Origin: Paenimyroides marinum
GTDB lineage: Bacteria; Bacteroidota; Bacteroidia; Flavobacteriales; Flavobacteriaceae
Reading direction: 5' to 3'
NCBI RefSeq assembly: GCF_900108395.1
Contig: NZ_FNXE01000002.1
Coordinates: 1 to 64,000, forward strand
DNA length: 64,000 bases
Of this stretch, positions 46,449 to 56,291 are shown one piece after another. How positions within the stretch are numbered: the stretch's first letter is position 1; the number at the start of each line of letters is the position of its first letter. A program made the translations under genes and the position numbers. Under the pieces are notes generated by a model. The model saw nothing but the letters and a program-made list of their open reading frames with translations. It made no database searches and had not been told where the DNA came from.

Positions 46449-46680
46449 AGCGACAAAAGTATTGGTTATACAGTTTTTATTTTTTGCAGTTATTTTTTTA
46501 GCTGCACGCTACATTATTGCTCATTTTGAATTGCTTACCGGAATTTGGATTCCTGTTGTTAGCGGAATTATTACTATTGTTCTGGTTCCACAATTCAAAG
46601 TTTTTAAAATAGATGGGAAAGATACCGTTTTTGTAGCCTGGCTGTTTAGCAAAAAAGGAACACCTGTAAATTGGTTGTAA
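46441..46680 (+). CDS. small two-helix membrane protein
   Basis: 79 residues with two hydrophobic helices (about 7-27 and 35-52) and a short C-terminal tail ending TPVNWL. Overlaps the methyltransferase gene by 8 bp, so it is translationally coupled. No family recognised. Confidence 0.7.
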   Translation: MNKATKVLVIQFLFFAVIFLAARYIIAHFELLTGIWIPVVSGIITIVLVPQFKVFKIDGKDTVFVAWLFSKKGTPVNWL

Positions 46681-46763
46681 GTTTGTTTTTGTATTAATTT
46701 TTAAAATGAATAATAAAAGAATATATCATTGGACAGAATCAAAAAGTTTAAACGAAACTATTT

Positions 46764-47150
46764 ATGAATATTATATTTTTTTTAAAAAACTTTTGGATAG
46801 ATTTTTTTGCGGCTAATCATAGTAGATTAATGAAGAATGCCAGTTACGAAACACCAATCAGTACTTTATTACATTTATCATTTACTCAAGCAGTTAATTT
46901 TAATACTATTTTTATATTAATCTTACATTTTTTGTTTGAAGTAAAACTGAACTTTGTAATATTATTTTCACCAATTGTTATTATAGCGCTTATTAATAGT
47001 TATTATTTCTATAATAAGCTAAATTCTCGGCAAAGAGCAGAAATAATTAATAGAAAGCCTAATTACAAGAGGTTGATTTATGATATGTATGATGTGTTTT
47101 CAACATTATTATTTATAGCGTCATTAGTTTTAGTTTCAAAATACAGGTAA
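46764..47150 (+). CDS. hypothetical membrane protein, possibly frameshifted at its 5' end
   Basis: 128 residues with three hydrophobic segments (about 45-62, 66-85 and 110-126). HSRLMKNASYETPISTLLHLSF near 19-40 looks like a structured conserved stretch. A second reading frame starting at 46706 (MNNKRIYHWTESKSLNETI) runs into the same place and stops at 46816 after a T8/A6 tract. It may be the real N-terminus displaced by a one-base indel. Weak support for the true start; function unknown. Confidence 0.5.
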   Translation: MNIIFFLKNFWIDFFAANHSRLMKNASYETPISTLLHLSFTQAVNFNTIFILILHFLFEVKLNFVILFSPIVIIALINSYYFYNKLNSRQRAEIINRKPNYKRLIYDMYDVFSTLLFIASLVLVSKYR

Positions 47151-47463
47151 TGAACCCAATGTTGCGGATTTGTAATCTGTGAAAGTAAAAAGGAAAGCAC
47201 CTACTGCTGTATGAATCTTTCGTATGGTGATCTTTTAAAGCAAAATTATATGTACCATATGATGTAATTCTGTGGTAAACTTGATTCAGCTTCTCACAAG
47301 TAATGAAAATCATCATTTTAAGATTACTTCGTTTAGTTTTTACTGCCTTACACCTAAAAAAATCTAACATACATTTAATTCTAAAAAATCAATTATTTTT
47401 TTTATTTTTGTAAAAAATCACAAATAATACCATTTATCAGAGAAAGGATTTAACTTACATATT
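47151..47463. other. 313-bp intergenic region upstream of mrpA
   Basis: No convincing gene on either strand. A bacteroidete -7-like TATTTTTG lies at 47403-47410, about 54 bp before the mrpA start, without a good -33 partner. The rest is unexplained. Confidence 0.5.
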
Positions 47464-49785
47464 ATGCTTTTACCTATTATCATCACCTTTTTGTTGGCGT
47501 TTGTAATGTTGCTTTTTAAGCCACAAAAAATGGCTAGGTTTTTTAAATTCATAAGTGTAATCCCCCTGTTACTGTTTCTCTACCTCTTAAGTTATTTACC
47601 GGCGGTTCATTATGGTGTAAAATCGGTCTTTTTTAAAAACGACTGGATTCCTTCACTGGGTATTTCGTTAGATTTTAAAATAGACGGGCTTTCGATGTTG
47701 TTTTCACTAATGATTACCGGTATTGGTACATTGATTTATCTGTATGCTGCAGAATATCTTAAAAAAGACGAAAACATTCACAGATTTTATTGTTACCTCA
47801 CGCTTTTCATGGGAGCAATGTTGGGCGTGGTACTGTCTGACAATTTAATTACATTGTTTGTTTTTTGGGAGCTTACAAGTATCAGTTCTTATTTTCTTAT
47901 TGGATACAACACCAACGAAGAAGATTCAAGAAAAAGTGCCTTATGGGCATTGAGCTTAACAGGGTTAGGAGGGTTTTTAATGCTGGCATCTTTTTCTTTA
48001 ATTGGAATGGTTTCCGGTACTTATTCCATCAATGAATTGCTGACGCAACCGGGTATTTTAGTAAATAACGAATATTATTACATTATTATATCTTTACTCT
48101 TTGCCGGTGCTTTTACCAAATCGGCACAGTTTCCGTTTCATTTTTGGTTGCCGGGTGCTATGAAAGCTCCCACGCCGGTTTCTGCTTATCTGCACTCTGC
48201 AACAATGGTAAAAGCCGGAATTTATTTATTGGCTCGTTTTTCACCCATTTTAAGTGGAGATGAGGTTTGGAATTATAATTTAATGATTGTTGGGGGTATA
48301 ACAATGCTGATAGGGGCGTTATTAAGTATTTTTCATAAAGATATGAAAGGCTTGCTGGCTTATACCACCATTTCTGCATTGGGTATCATTGTTTTTTTAC
48401 TGGGTATTGGTACCGAAACTGCGTATTACGCTGCCTGTACATTTATTTTGGTGCACGCATTGTACAAAGCCACCTTATTCTTGGTAACAGGTATTGTTGA
48501 CCACGAAACCCACACACGCGATTTATCTGTTTTAAGAGGATTGGGGAAAGTAATGCCGCCGGTTGCCATTGCTGCTTTTATTGCTGCTTTGTCAAGTGCC
48601 GGAATTCCGTTGACTTTTGGGTTTTTAAGTAAAGAATTGTTTTACGGGGTAACTACAGGTACTATCTGGACACGGGAATCTGTTTTTATACTGACCGGAA
48701 TCATGTTACTGACTAATGTATTTCTGACTTCGGCAGGATTTTTAGCAGGTATTCGTCCGTTTTTTGGAAAATTGCCTCAAGAGTTTAAAAAGATACATAA
48801 ACCGAATGTCTTTTTATGGCTTCCGCCTGTGGTGTTAAGTTTTCTTACCTTGTTTTTTGGTGTATTACCGGCTATTGTAGATCAAACAGTAATCAATGCA
48901 GCCACCAGTGCCGTTTTTGGGAAATCAACAGACATGTATCTTGTATTATGGCATGGGTTTAATATGGTTTTACTGTTAAGTATCATCACCATTGTATTGG
49001 GAACCGTATTATATTTTACAATAAAACCATCAAACAAAAACGAAGGCAGGTTAAAAGGTTTAGACGATTTTTCACCACAAACAATTATCACCAACATAGC
49101 AGTAGGTATTCGTTTGTTTGCGTTTAAATATACCCGCTTTTTTCACAATGGATACCTGAGAATCTACATACTGATCATTATTTTGTTTTTTACAGGTATT
49201 GTGGGATACAAACTGTTTGCTGATGTGCCTTTACGGGTAAATACCGAAGGTTTGTCAGAATTTAGAATTTACGAATTTATTGTTTTCGTAATTACCATGA
49301 TTGCCATTTATATCATCACAAATACCACCTCAAGGTTAACGTCTATTGCTGCTTTGGGAGTGGTGGGCTATTCTATTTGTTTGATATTTGTGTTTTATGG
49401 TGCACCCGACCTAGCAATGACGCAGTTTGCAATCGATACGCTTACGGTGGTTTTGTTTGTATTGGTATTGTTTAAATTACCGCCTTTCCTGAAATTTTCA
49501 AATGGTAAAATTCAATTTAGAGACGGAATCATTTCAGTCAGTTTCGGTGTATTGATTTCATTGATCACGCTTCAGGCACTAGTTTCGCCGGCAGATAAAA
49601 GTGTGAGTAAATTTTATGCCGATAATGCTTATGTAATGGCAAAAGGTAAAAACGTGGTAAATGTAATACTGGTTGATTACAGAGGATTTGATACAATGAT
49701 TGAAACAATTGTGCTATCTATTGCTGCAATTGGCGTTTACAGCATTTTAAAATATAAAACACAAGATGGAGAGAAATCGGAATAA
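47464..49785 (+). CDS. mrpA: Mrp Na+/H+ antiporter subunit A
   Basis: 773 residues, around 20 membrane helices. The N-terminal part is NuoL-like: [20 protein letters not shown] near 135 (TM5 Glu), [31 protein letters not shown]-type block near 225 (TM7/8 Lys and His). The C-terminal part is the MrpA-specific NuoJ-like domain (DUF4040) with [18 protein letters not shown] near 648 and [15 protein letters not shown] near 735. MrpA is the largest subunit of the seven-part monovalent cation/proton antiporter. First gene of the operon; its end overlaps mrpB by 20 bp. Confidence 0.96.
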   Translation: MLLPIIITFLLAFVMLLFKPQKMARFFKFISVIPLLLFLYLLSYLPAVHYGVKSVFFKNDWIPSLGISLDFKIDGLSMLFSLMITGIGTLIYLYAAEYLKKDENIHRFYCYLTLFMGAMLGVVLSDNLITLFVFWELTSISSYFLIGYNTNEEDSRKSALWALSLTGLGGFLMLASFSLIGMVSGTYSINELLTQPGILVNNEYYYIIISLLFAGAFTKSAQFPFHFWLPGAMKAPTPVSAYLHSATMVKAGIYLLARFSPILSGDEVWNYNLMIVGGITMLIGALLSIFHKDMKGLLAYTTISALGIIVFLLGIGTETAYYAACTFILVHALYKATLFLVTGIVDHETHTRDLSVLRGLGKVMPPVAIAAFIAALSSAGIPLTFGFLSKELFYGVTTGTIWTRESVFILTGIMLLTNVFLTSAGFLAGIRPFFGKLPQEFKKIHKPNVFLWLPPVVLSFLTLFFGVLPAIVDQTVINAATSAVFGKSTDMYLVLWHGFNMVLLLSIITIVLGTVLYFTIKPSNKNEGRLKGLDDFSPQTIITNIAVGIRLFAFKYTRFFHNGYLRIYILIIILFFTGIVGYKLFADVPLRVNTEGLSEFRIYEFIVFVITMIAIYIITNTTSRLTSIAALGVVGYSICLIFVFYGAPDLAMTQFAIDTLTVVLFVLVLFKLPPFLKFSNGKIQFRDGIISVSFGVLISLITLQALVSPADKSVSKFYADNAYVMAKGKNVVNVILVDYRGFDTMIETIVLSIAAIGVYSILKYKTQDGEKSE

Positions 49786-50203
49786 CGAAAAATTAGATAA
49801 AACAATTTTACGGACATCGGCTAATTATCTGTTGCCGCTTTTAATTTTGTTCTCTATTTTTTTATTGATACGAGGGCATTATTTACCGGGAGGTGGATTT
49901 ATTGGCGGATTAATTGCGTCGATAGCTTTTGTACTGCATTCATTTGCTTACAGCCCTATGCAAACATTGAGAATGTTTAGCATTAAACCTTTTTTCTTGA
50001 TTCCCACCGGATTATTAGTCAGCTTTTTAAGCGGATTATTGCCGGTTGTTTTAGGAAGGTCGTTTATGACCGGTGTGTGGTTTGCAGAATCAGTGGTAGT
50101 TATCGGAGCTTTTGGTTCGGCTTTGCTGTTTGATTTGGGTGTTTATATGGTGGTAGTTGGTGTGGTCTTAACAATATTGTTTACAATATCTGAAAATACA
50201 TAA
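49766..50203 (+). CDS. mrpB: Mrp antiporter subunit B
   Basis: 145 residues with four hydrophobic helices. [18 protein letters not shown] near 38 and [20 protein letters not shown] near 117 are the MnhB hallmark motifs. It overlaps the mrpA 3' end by 20 bp and ends 1 bp before mrpC, so translation is tightly coupled. Confidence 0.95.
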   Translation: MERNRNNEKLDKTILRTSANYLLPLLILFSIFLLIRGHYLPGGGFIGGLIASIAFVLHSFAYSPMQTLRMFSIKPFFLIPTGLLVSFLSGLLPVVLGRSFMTGVWFAESVVVIGAFGSALLFDLGVYMVVVGVVLTILFTISENT

Positions 50204-50204
50204 A

Positions 50205-50558
50205 ATGGAATTATTATTAGTTATTTTAGTCGGAGCTTTTTATTCTGCAGGTATCTATATGATGTTTCGCAGAAGTATGGTAAAATTATTATTAGGCTTG
50301 TTACTTTTGGGAAACGGAGCAAACATATTAATATTTCTTATTGGAGGAATCACTAAAGGAAAAGCACCGATTATAAAACCGCAAAATACCGAATTTTTAG
50401 AAGTTTATGCCGATCCTGTTCCGCAGGCTTTAATTCTTACGGCAATTGTCATCAGTTTTGCATTAACGGCATTTGCTATTGTGTTGCTAAAAAGGGTATA
50501 TACAACTACCGGATCTGATGATTTGGATTCATTAAATATTCAAGATTTAGATATATGA
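50205..50558 (+). CDS. mrpC: Mrp antiporter subunit C (NuoK-like)
   Basis: 117 residues, three helices, homologous to Nuo[17 protein letters not shown] near 28-43 and [20 protein letters not shown] near 71 are the family signatures. It overlaps mrpD by 4 bp (ATGA). Confidence 0.95.
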   Translation: MELLLVILVGAFYSAGIYMMFRRSMVKLLLGLLLLGNGANILIFLIGGITKGKAPIIKPQNTEFLEVYADPVPQALILTAIVISFALTAFAIVLLKRVYTTTGSDDLDSLNIQDLDI

Positions 50559-52066
50559 CAACAAACTTTATACTGGCACCCGTATTAATGCACTTGTTTA
50601 CCGCAATTCTTTTATTGTTTTTCTGGCAAAAAGTTTTTGTACAAAAAGTAATAAGCATTGTAGGAAACAGCATTGCATTTATATTGTGTTTGCGCTTGTT
50701 TGAAATGACGTTGACAAACGGGTATCTAACCTTGCAATTAGGTGGTTGGCAGGCACCTTTCGGGATTACTTTTATGGCAGATACACTTAGTGCCATTATG
50801 GTACTTTTAACAGCATTGGTTTCCTTGGCTGTAGGTATTTATTCTACATCGAGTTTAAATATCAGCAGAATAAAATTTGGATATTTTTTTATTTTCCACT
50901 TTTTAGTAATGGGACTTTTAGGTGCTTTTCTAACCGGAGATATTTTTAATCTGTACGTATGGTTTGAAGTGGTTATTATTTCATCGTTTATTTTACTGAC
51001 TGTTGGCGGAAAGAAAATGCAGATGGAAGGGGCTATTAAATATGTAACCATGAATATGCTGGCATCAGTTATTTTCCTTACTGCGATTGGAATTTTATAC
51101 GGAATTACCGGAACATTAAATATTGCCGATTTAGCAGGTAAAGTGGCTCAAGTAGAAAATAAGGGACTGGTAACGGTAACGTCATTGCTGTTTTTTGTAG
51201 GTTTTGGAATTAAATCAGCGGTTTTTCCACTGTATTTCTGGTTGCCCTCGGCCTATCACACACCGCCGTCTGCCATTGCGGCTATCTTTGGCGGACTGTT
51301 AACAAAAATGGGAATTTATGCCATGCTGCGTGTTTTTACCGTGGTTTTTCAACCTGATCATTTTACGCTGACATTGTTTTCTGTAATTGCAATATTAACC
51401 TTAATTACCGGAGCTTTAGGTACCATTAATAAAAGAAGTATCCGTCGGATTTTATCTTATCTTATCGTGTGTCACATCGGGTATCTTATTGCAGGTTTGG
51501 GATTAAATACCGAATTGGCTTTTGTGGCCGTGATTTTTTACCTGATTCACGACGTTATTGTGAAGAGTAATTTCTTTATGATTTCCGGAATCATTTTAAA
51601 AATGCGGGAAACCGTAGATATCACTCGGTTAGGAAGTTTGTTGAAAGATTATCCAAAGTTTTCTTTTATGGTTGCTTTAGTACTTTTTTCTTTGATTGGT
51701 ATTCCGCCATTATCAGGATTTTGGCCTAAAGTATTGCTTTTTCAGGAAACCTTTAAACAAGAAAATTATGTACTGCTTGCAGCATTGATTGTAGCAAGTT
51801 TTGTAACGCTTTTTGTGGTTATCCGTATTTGGTCTGAAGCTTTCTGGAAAGAATCGCCTAAACCCATTACAGAAGAAATAGATCATTTTAGACCTTTTTC
51901 GCTTTCGGGTAAAATCGCTTTGATTGCTCCTGTAATCGGATTAACTGCAGTATCTTTATTTATAGGTTTAAATGCCAACAATGTTTTTAAGTTGGCAGAA
52001 AAAGCTGCTTATGAGATGAAACATCCCGAAATTTATATAAACAACGTTTTAAGCACAAAAGAATAA
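50555..52066 (+). CDS. mrpD: Mrp antiporter subunit D (NuoN/M-like)
   Basis: 503 residues, about 14 helices. GDIFNLYVWFEVVIISSFIL near 129 with the TM5 Glu, KSAVFPLYFWLPSAYHTPPSAI near 218 with the TM7 Lys, and LFSLIGIPPLSGFWPK near 374 are typical of proton-pumping Nuo/Mrp subunits. With mrpA it should form the ion path of the antiporter. Confidence 0.96.
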   Translation: MTTNFILAPVLMHLFTAILLLFFWQKVFVQKVISIVGNSIAFILCLRLFEMTLTNGYLTLQLGGWQAPFGITFMADTLSAIMVLLTALVSLAVGIYSTSSLNISRIKFGYFFIFHFLVMGLLGAFLTGDIFNLYVWFEVVIISSFILLTVGGKKMQMEGAIKYVTMNMLASVIFLTAIGILYGITGTLNIADLAGKVAQVENKGLVTVTSLLFFVGFGIKSAVFPLYFWLPSAYHTPPSAIAAIFGGLLTKMGIYAMLRVFTVVFQPDHFTLTLFSVIAILTLITGALGTINKRSIRRILSYLIVCHIGYLIAGLGLNTELAFVAVIFYLIHDVIVKSNFFMISGIILKMRETVDITRLGSLLKDYPKFSFMVALVLFSLIGIPPLSGFWPKVLLFQETFKQENYVLLAALIVASFVTLFVVIRIWSEAFWKESPKPITEEIDHFRPFSLSGKIALIAPVIGLTAVSLFIGLNANNVFKLAEKAAYEMKHPEIYINNVLSTKE

Positions 52067-52072
52067 TTAAGC

Positions 52073-52552
52073 ATGTTACAAAATTTCTTATTAAACATAT
52101 TACTTACATTTGTTTGGGTAGCGTTAACAGGGCAGTTGGGTTATACCAATTTTGTATTTGGCTATGCCCTTGGCTTTTTTATTTTGTGGATGGTCAACAA
52201 ATCTGTTAACGCCAGTACCGAATATTTTTACAGGGTTCCAAAGATTTTTGCTTTTATCCTGTTGTTTTTTTATGATTTAATGAAAGCAAATTACGAGGTT
52301 ACTAAAGATGTAATTACACCTAATTACAACATGAAACCCGGTATCATTAAATATGAAATGGAAGCAAAAACCGATTTTGAAATTACCATGCTTGCCAATA
52401 TGATTGCTTTAACTCCGGGAACGGTGGTTGTAGACCTGTCTAAAAATAAAAAGTTTATGTACATCCATGTGATGTACTTAACCAATAAAGAAGAATTTAT
52501 TGAAAGACTAAGTAGCAGAATAGAACGAAAATTATTAGAAATAATCAGATAA
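52073..52552 (+). CDS. mrpE: Mrp antiporter subunit E
   Basis: 159 residues. Two hydrophobic N-terminal helices, then FFYDLMKANYEVTKDVITP near 65 and the soluble MnhE motif MIALTPGTVVVDLSKN near 112. Located between mrpD and mrpF with 6-bp and 1-bp gaps. Confidence 0.94.
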   Translation: MLQNFLLNILLTFVWVALTGQLGYTNFVFGYALGFFILWMVNKSVNASTEYFYRVPKIFAFILLFFYDLMKANYEVTKDVITPNYNMKPGIIKYEMEAKTDFEITMLANMIALTPGTVVVDLSKNKKFMYIHVMYLTNKEEFIERLSSRIERKLLEIIR

Positions 52553-52553
52553 A

Positions 52554-52829
52554 ATGACGGTTGAAGATTACATAGCATATATTGTAATGCCAATTATTTG
52601 TTTGGCAATATTTTTTATAATGTTACGATTTATAAAAGGTCCGCAAGTGGTTGACCGTGTGGTTGCACTTGATTTACTGATTACTGTCGGTGTGGCTTTT
52701 ATAACCCTTTTCAGCATCATTGTAAACAATCCGTTGTTTTTAGATGAGGCAATGATTTTGGCTCTTATTGCCTTTTTAAGTACGGTTGCCTTTTCATTTT
52801 ATATATTTAAAAGAAAAAGAGATGAATGA
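52554..52829 (+). CDS. mrpF: Mrp antiporter subunit F
   Basis: 91 residues and three helices. RFIKGPQVVDRVVALDLL near 22-39 is the MnhF signature. It overlaps mrpG by 8 bp. Confidence 0.94.
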   Translation: MTVEDYIAYIVMPIICLAIFFIMLRFIKGPQVVDRVVALDLLITVGVAFITLFSIIVNNPLFLDEAMILALIAFLSTVAFSFYIFKRKRDE

Positions 52830-53196
52830 TTTGTTAATAAAAATTTTAAGCACATTAGGTGCCGTTTTTGTGCTTATAGCCTCGTTCGGCGTTTTTAAAA
52901 TGCCCGATTTTTATTCGCGGCTATCAGTAACAATAAAAGCTGCCACGTTGGGTATTGGCTGTATTCTTATTGCTGCTACAATACATTTTGCCGAGTTTTC
53001 TGTTACCACAAAAGCCATTGCGATTATCTTTTTCTTGTTTATTACCTCGCCGGTTGCTGGTTTTTTAATTAGTAAAGTGGCTTATATTACCGGAACAAAA
53101 CTTTGGAAAGATTCTATTATTGACGAATTAGAAAATGATCCCGACAGTAATTGTACCAATCCCGCATTGCCAAAGGATAAAATCAAGAAAGAATAA
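52822..53196 (+). CDS. mrpG: Mrp antiporter subunit G
   Basis: 124 residues from the ATG at 52822; an in-frame ATG at 52786 inside mrpF is rejected because the helix begins at LLIKILSTLGAVFVL. GVFKMPDFYSRLSVTIKAATLG near 24-45 and FLFITSPVAGFLISKVAY near 72 define MnhG. It closes a complete A-to-G operon in the standard order. Confidence 0.94.
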   Translation: MNDLLIKILSTLGAVFVLIASFGVFKMPDFYSRLSVTIKAATLGIGCILIAATIHFAEFSVTTKAIAIIFFLFITSPVAGFLISKVAYITGTKLWKDSIIDELENDPDSNCTNPALPKDKIKKE

Positions 53197-53250
53197 TATT
53201 CTTAAAACATTCGCTTAATACAGCAAAGGTACTTTTGTAAAAAATTAATT

Positions 53251-54009
53251 ATGAAGTACGTTTTTTTATTATTTTTAGCCAGTTTTAATTTATGGGCACA
53301 AAATATGGATACTAAAATCATTGCTCACCGCGGTGCCTGGAAAGAATACAATCTGCCACAAAATTCAATTGCGTCTTTAAACAAAGCAATTGAACTGAAA
53401 TGTTTTGGAACCGAATTTGATGTTCACTTAACAAAAGACAATGTAGTTGTTGTAAACCACGACCACGATTTTTATGGTTTGGATATCGAAACATCCAATT
53501 ATAATGAATTATTGATGAAAGAGCATCCAAACGGAGAAAAAATTCCTACACTTGCCGAATATTTTGCTGCCGGTTTAAATCAAAAGGCAACAAAATTAAT
53601 TTTAGAAATTAAAACGTCAGCCATTGATGGTACCAACCGTACAAAGAAACTAATCGATGTGATTCTGAAAGAATTACCACAAACAGCCACACCTGATAAC
53701 GTAGAATTTATACTTTTTGATTTTGATTCGGCAGTTTATCTAAAACAACAAGCACCCCATTTTTCGGTTCATTACTTAAACGGAGATAAAGCTGCAGAAG
53801 AAATTCAAGCCGTAAATTTAAACGGAATTGATTATCATTTTAAACTGTTTTTAAACAATCCCGATTTACTGAAAGAGTTTCAGCAAAAACATCTAAAAAC
53901 CAATTCGTGGACGGTAAACGATTTAAATATTGCCAAGCAGTTTGATGCAGCAAAAATCGATTATATCACCACCGATTATCCGCAACTTTTTTTACAAAAT
54001 GGATTATAA
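53251..54009 (+). CDS. secreted glycerophosphodiester phosphodiesterase
   Basis: 252 residues with a signal peptide (1-16, ending LWAQ). GDPD motifs: IIAHRGAWKEYNLPQNS near 24-40 (first catalytic His), EFDVHLTKDNVVVVNHDHDF near 53-72 (Glu/Asp metal ligands and second His), and LILEIKTS near 110. The C-terminus NSWTVND and YITTDYPQLF are typical. It hydrolyses glycerophosphodiesters to glycerol-3-phosphate and an alcohol in the periplasm. A TACTTTTG element at 53230-53237 may be its -7 box. Confidence 0.92.
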   Translation: MKYVFLLFLASFNLWAQNMDTKIIAHRGAWKEYNLPQNSIASLNKAIELKCFGTEFDVHLTKDNVVVVNHDHDFYGLDIETSNYNELLMKEHPNGEKIPTLAEYFAAGLNQKATKLILEIKTSAIDGTNRTKKLIDVILKELPQTATPDNVEFILFDFDSAVYLKQQAPHFSVHYLNGDKAAEEIQAVNLNGIDYHFKLFLNNPDLLKEFQQKHLKTNSWTVNDLNIAKQFDAAKIDYITTDYPQLFLQNGL

Positions 54010-54689
54010 CTCGTTGAGAATTTGTTGTAAATCACGCATTCCTGCTGATGCCTTTTTTGCTATTACCTTAATGGGCTTATTAAAATAACTGGTTTCAGCG
54101 GGATTTTGATCAATATAAAAAAAATGTTTGGCATTTAAGGCATAATCAATTAATCCTGCAGCGGGATATACTTGTAACGATGTACCTATAATGACTACAA
54201 TATCTGCCTTTTCGATCACTTTAATTGCGTTTTCAATTTCAGGAACTGCTTCGCCAAACCAGACAATGTGAGGACGTAGCTGATGGTTTTCTCTATTGGT
54301 TGTTCCTACCAAAATATCGTCTTTCCAATTGTAAATTAACAGATCGTTTTCTACACTTCGGGCTTTGAGTAATTCGCCATGTAAATGAATGATTTTTTTA
54401 CTTCCGGCACGTTCATGCAAATCATCAACATTTTGTGTTATAACGGTTACATTAAAATCTTTTTGTAAATCAGCAATAACGAAATGTGCCTAGTTTGGCT
54501 CAACCTCTTGTAATTGTTTTCTGCGTTTATTGTAAAAGTCTAAAACAATTTCGGGATTGTTCTGAAAACCTTCAAAACTGGCAACTTCCGTAATATGGTG
54601 TCCTTCCCATAAACCATCGGCATCTCTAAAGGTTTTTATGCCACTTTCAGCAGAAATTCCTGCACCGGTAAAAAAACTAAATTCTTCAT
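54004..54689 (-). pseudogene. cobB: SIR2-family NAD-dependent deacylase (CobB), broken by a frameshift and an amber stop
   Basis: Read from 54689 the gene encodes a full sirtuin of about 229 residues, but with two lesions. The start MKNLVF runs into a T7 tract (54670-54676 on the plus strand as A7); one more T would restore [19 protein letters not shown]. At 54490-54492 an in-frame TAG interrupts EVEPN-stop-AHFVIADLQ. Beyond it TQNVDDLHERAGS (catalytic His region), HLHGELL, PHIVWFGEAVP and IGTSLQVYPAAGL are intact. The zinc Cys pairs are absent, as in some short class III sirtuins. It would remove acyl groups from lysines. The stop codon overlaps the end of the convergent GDPD gene by 6 bp. 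Sequencing error at both sites is an alternative. Confidence 0.88.
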
Positions 54690-54733
54690 TGAATTTGTAA
54701 ATAGTATCTTTGTTATAAATTTAAACAAAAGCA

Positions 54734-55414
54734 ATGAATTTAACAGATTTATATAAAAGCAATGACTATTTAAATTACTTAGAACGTTTTATAACCGAAA
54801 ACCGAAGATTGAATTTTGATCGGGTTTTAATGAACCGAACCAAACATTTTTGTGTGGGTGTTGAAGATGTTTATCAGTTGCACAATACAAGTGCCGTAAT
54901 GCGAAGCTGTGAGGTTTTTGGTATTCAGGATGTACATATTATTGAACAAAAATTTAGCAAAACAATTGACAAGGAAATTGCGATGGGAGCAGAGAAGTGG
55001 GTAGATGTTCACACACATAAAAGCACGCAAAGCTGTTTACATGCATTAAAAAGACAGGGTTATCAAATTGTTGCAACCACACCGCATGCCGATGCGTATT
55101 TACTGGATGATTTTGATATCAGCAAACCGTCGGCTATTTTTTTTGGGACAGAAAAATCAGGGCTTTCAGATGAGGTAATGAAAAACGCCGATGCTTATAT
55201 AAAAATTCCAATGTATGGTTTTACTGAAAGTTTAAATATTTCGGTTTCTGCAGCTATTATTATCAATAACATCACCACCCGATTAAGAAGTAGTATTATT
55301 GATTGGAAATTGACCGATGATGAACTTTTAATGAAAAAAATAGATTGGACTCGAAAATCAATCAAAAACATCGATTTTATAACTGAACGATTTTTATCAG
55401 AAAAAGACTTATAA
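54734..55414 (+). CDS. TrmH-family tRNA/rRNA 2'-O-methyltransferase
   Basis: 226 residues with the SPOUT knot. LNFDRVLMNRTKHFCVGVEDVYQLHNTSAVMRSCEVFG-like N-terminus (about 24-61, with the catalytic Asn/Arg pair), FFGTEKSGLSD near 136 (motif 2) and IPMYGFTESLNISVSAAI near 156 (motif 3) match TrmH, which makes Gm18 in tRNA. The N-terminal sequence and the C-terminal extension fit TrmH better than RlmB. Only 44 bp separate it from the broken cobB; TATCTTTG at 54705-54712 may be its -7 box. Confidence 0.88.
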   Translation: MNLTDLYKSNDYLNYLERFITENRRLNFDRVLMNRTKHFCVGVEDVYQLHNTSAVMRSCEVFGIQDVHIIEQKFSKTIDKEIAMGAEKWVDVHTHKSTQSCLHALKRQGYQIVATTPHADAYLLDDFDISKPSAIFFGTEKSGLSDEVMKNADAYIKIPMYGFTESLNISVSAAIIINNITTRLRSSIIDWKLTDDELLMKKIDWTRKSIKNIDFITERFLSEKDL

Positions 55415-55417
55415 AAA

Positions 55418-55446
55418 AAGTGGGTTTACCGAAATAAACCCACTTT
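55418..55446 (+). terminator. terminator after the TrmH-family gene
   Basis: 12-bp stem AAAGTGGGTTTA / TAAACCCACTTT with a 6-nt loop, a few bases after the stop. Confidence 0.8.
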
Positions 55447-55595
55447 AATAACCAAAAAAAACACTTATGAAAAACTCAAAAATTCTAAAACATTCTAATT
55501 ACTTGTCCTGTAGTAGATGAGTTACTGTTACAAATGTACAACGTTTTTTTTAATATGCAATAGTAGTTCGAAATTTTTTTTAGTTTGTAGGTAAA

Positions 55596-56291
55596 TTATT
55601 CTTTTTTATCGGTTAATTGCTGAAAAATGGAAGCTTTGTAAGTATCTCCCACAGGAAACTCCTGATCATTTATAAAAATTTGTTTGCTTTGTACTGATGT
55701 AATTCTGCGAATGGGGATGATAAAAGAACGGTGAATTCTGATAAAATCCTTTTCAGGTAATTGTTCCATAATATTTTTCATTGACATTCGGGCTACAATT
55801 TTACTTTGCCCTTCAATATGAATCTGAACGTAATCGTCTAAGCCTTCAATAAACAGTATGTTTTTTAGATAAATTCTGTTCAATTTATAATCTGCGCGTA
55901 TTAAGATAAAAGCATCTTCGGCAGAAACGGTGGGTAGTTGTTTTAATTTTTTTACTTTATCAATAGCCGTTTCAAAACGTTCGTGTGCAATAGGCTTCAT
56001 TAAATAATCAACGGCATTTACATTGAATCCTTCAACGGCATAGTGATCAAAAGCCGTGGTAAAAATCACCAAAGGTTTTATTTGTAACGATTTATAAAAC
56101 GAAACACCATCGTTTTCGGGCATTTGTATGTCAAGAAAAAGCAAATCTACCGGAAATTTTTCCAGATAATTTAAAGCCTCCTTTTGAGAAGTAAATGTTT
56201 TTTCTAAAGAAATATCATTGGTTTTTGAACAAAAATGTTCTAAAATGGTCAATGCTAAAGGTTCATCGTCAATTGCAATGGCTTTTATCAT
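55596..56291 (-). CDS. LytTR-family response regulator
   Basis: 231 residues. Receiver domain with IDDEPLA at the start, phospho-Asp in LLFLDIQMPENDG near 55, and MKPIAHERF near 98. The LytTR DNA-binding domain occupies about 125-230 (LNRIYLKNILFIEGLDDYVQIH, FIRIHRSFIIPIRRI). It is co-transcribed with its histidine kinase with a 4-bp overlap. Targets unknown. Confidence 0.93.
   Translation of the reverse strand: MIKAIAIDDEPLALTILEHFCSKTNDISLEKTFTSQKEALNYLEKFPVDLLFLDIQMPENDGVSFYKSLQIKPLVIFTTAFDHYAVEGFNVNAVDYLMKPIAHERFETAIDKVKKLKQLPTVSAEDAFILIRADYKLNRIYLKNILFIEGLDDYVQIHIEGQSKIVARMSMKNIMEQLPEKDFIRIHRSFIIPIRRITSVQSKQIFINDQEFPVGDTYKASIFQQLTDKKE

Noticed and set aside
47113-47370. 85-codon minus-strand ORF upstream of mrpA
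   Set aside because: Cys/His/Phe-rich, overlaps the end of the preceding gene and has no recognisable family or start signal.
54734-55414. Reading the cobB/TrmH pair as a sirtuin-linked defence system (Thoeris-, DSR- or AVAST-like)
   Set aside because: The sirtuin is the ordinary CobB type and is broken, and the neighbour is a housekeeping methyltransferase; no TIR, nuclease or STAND gene is near.
55455-55508. 17-codon ORF (MKNSKILKHSN...) after the TrmH-family terminator
   Set aside because: Starts downstream of a terminator with no promoter seen and is too short to judge.
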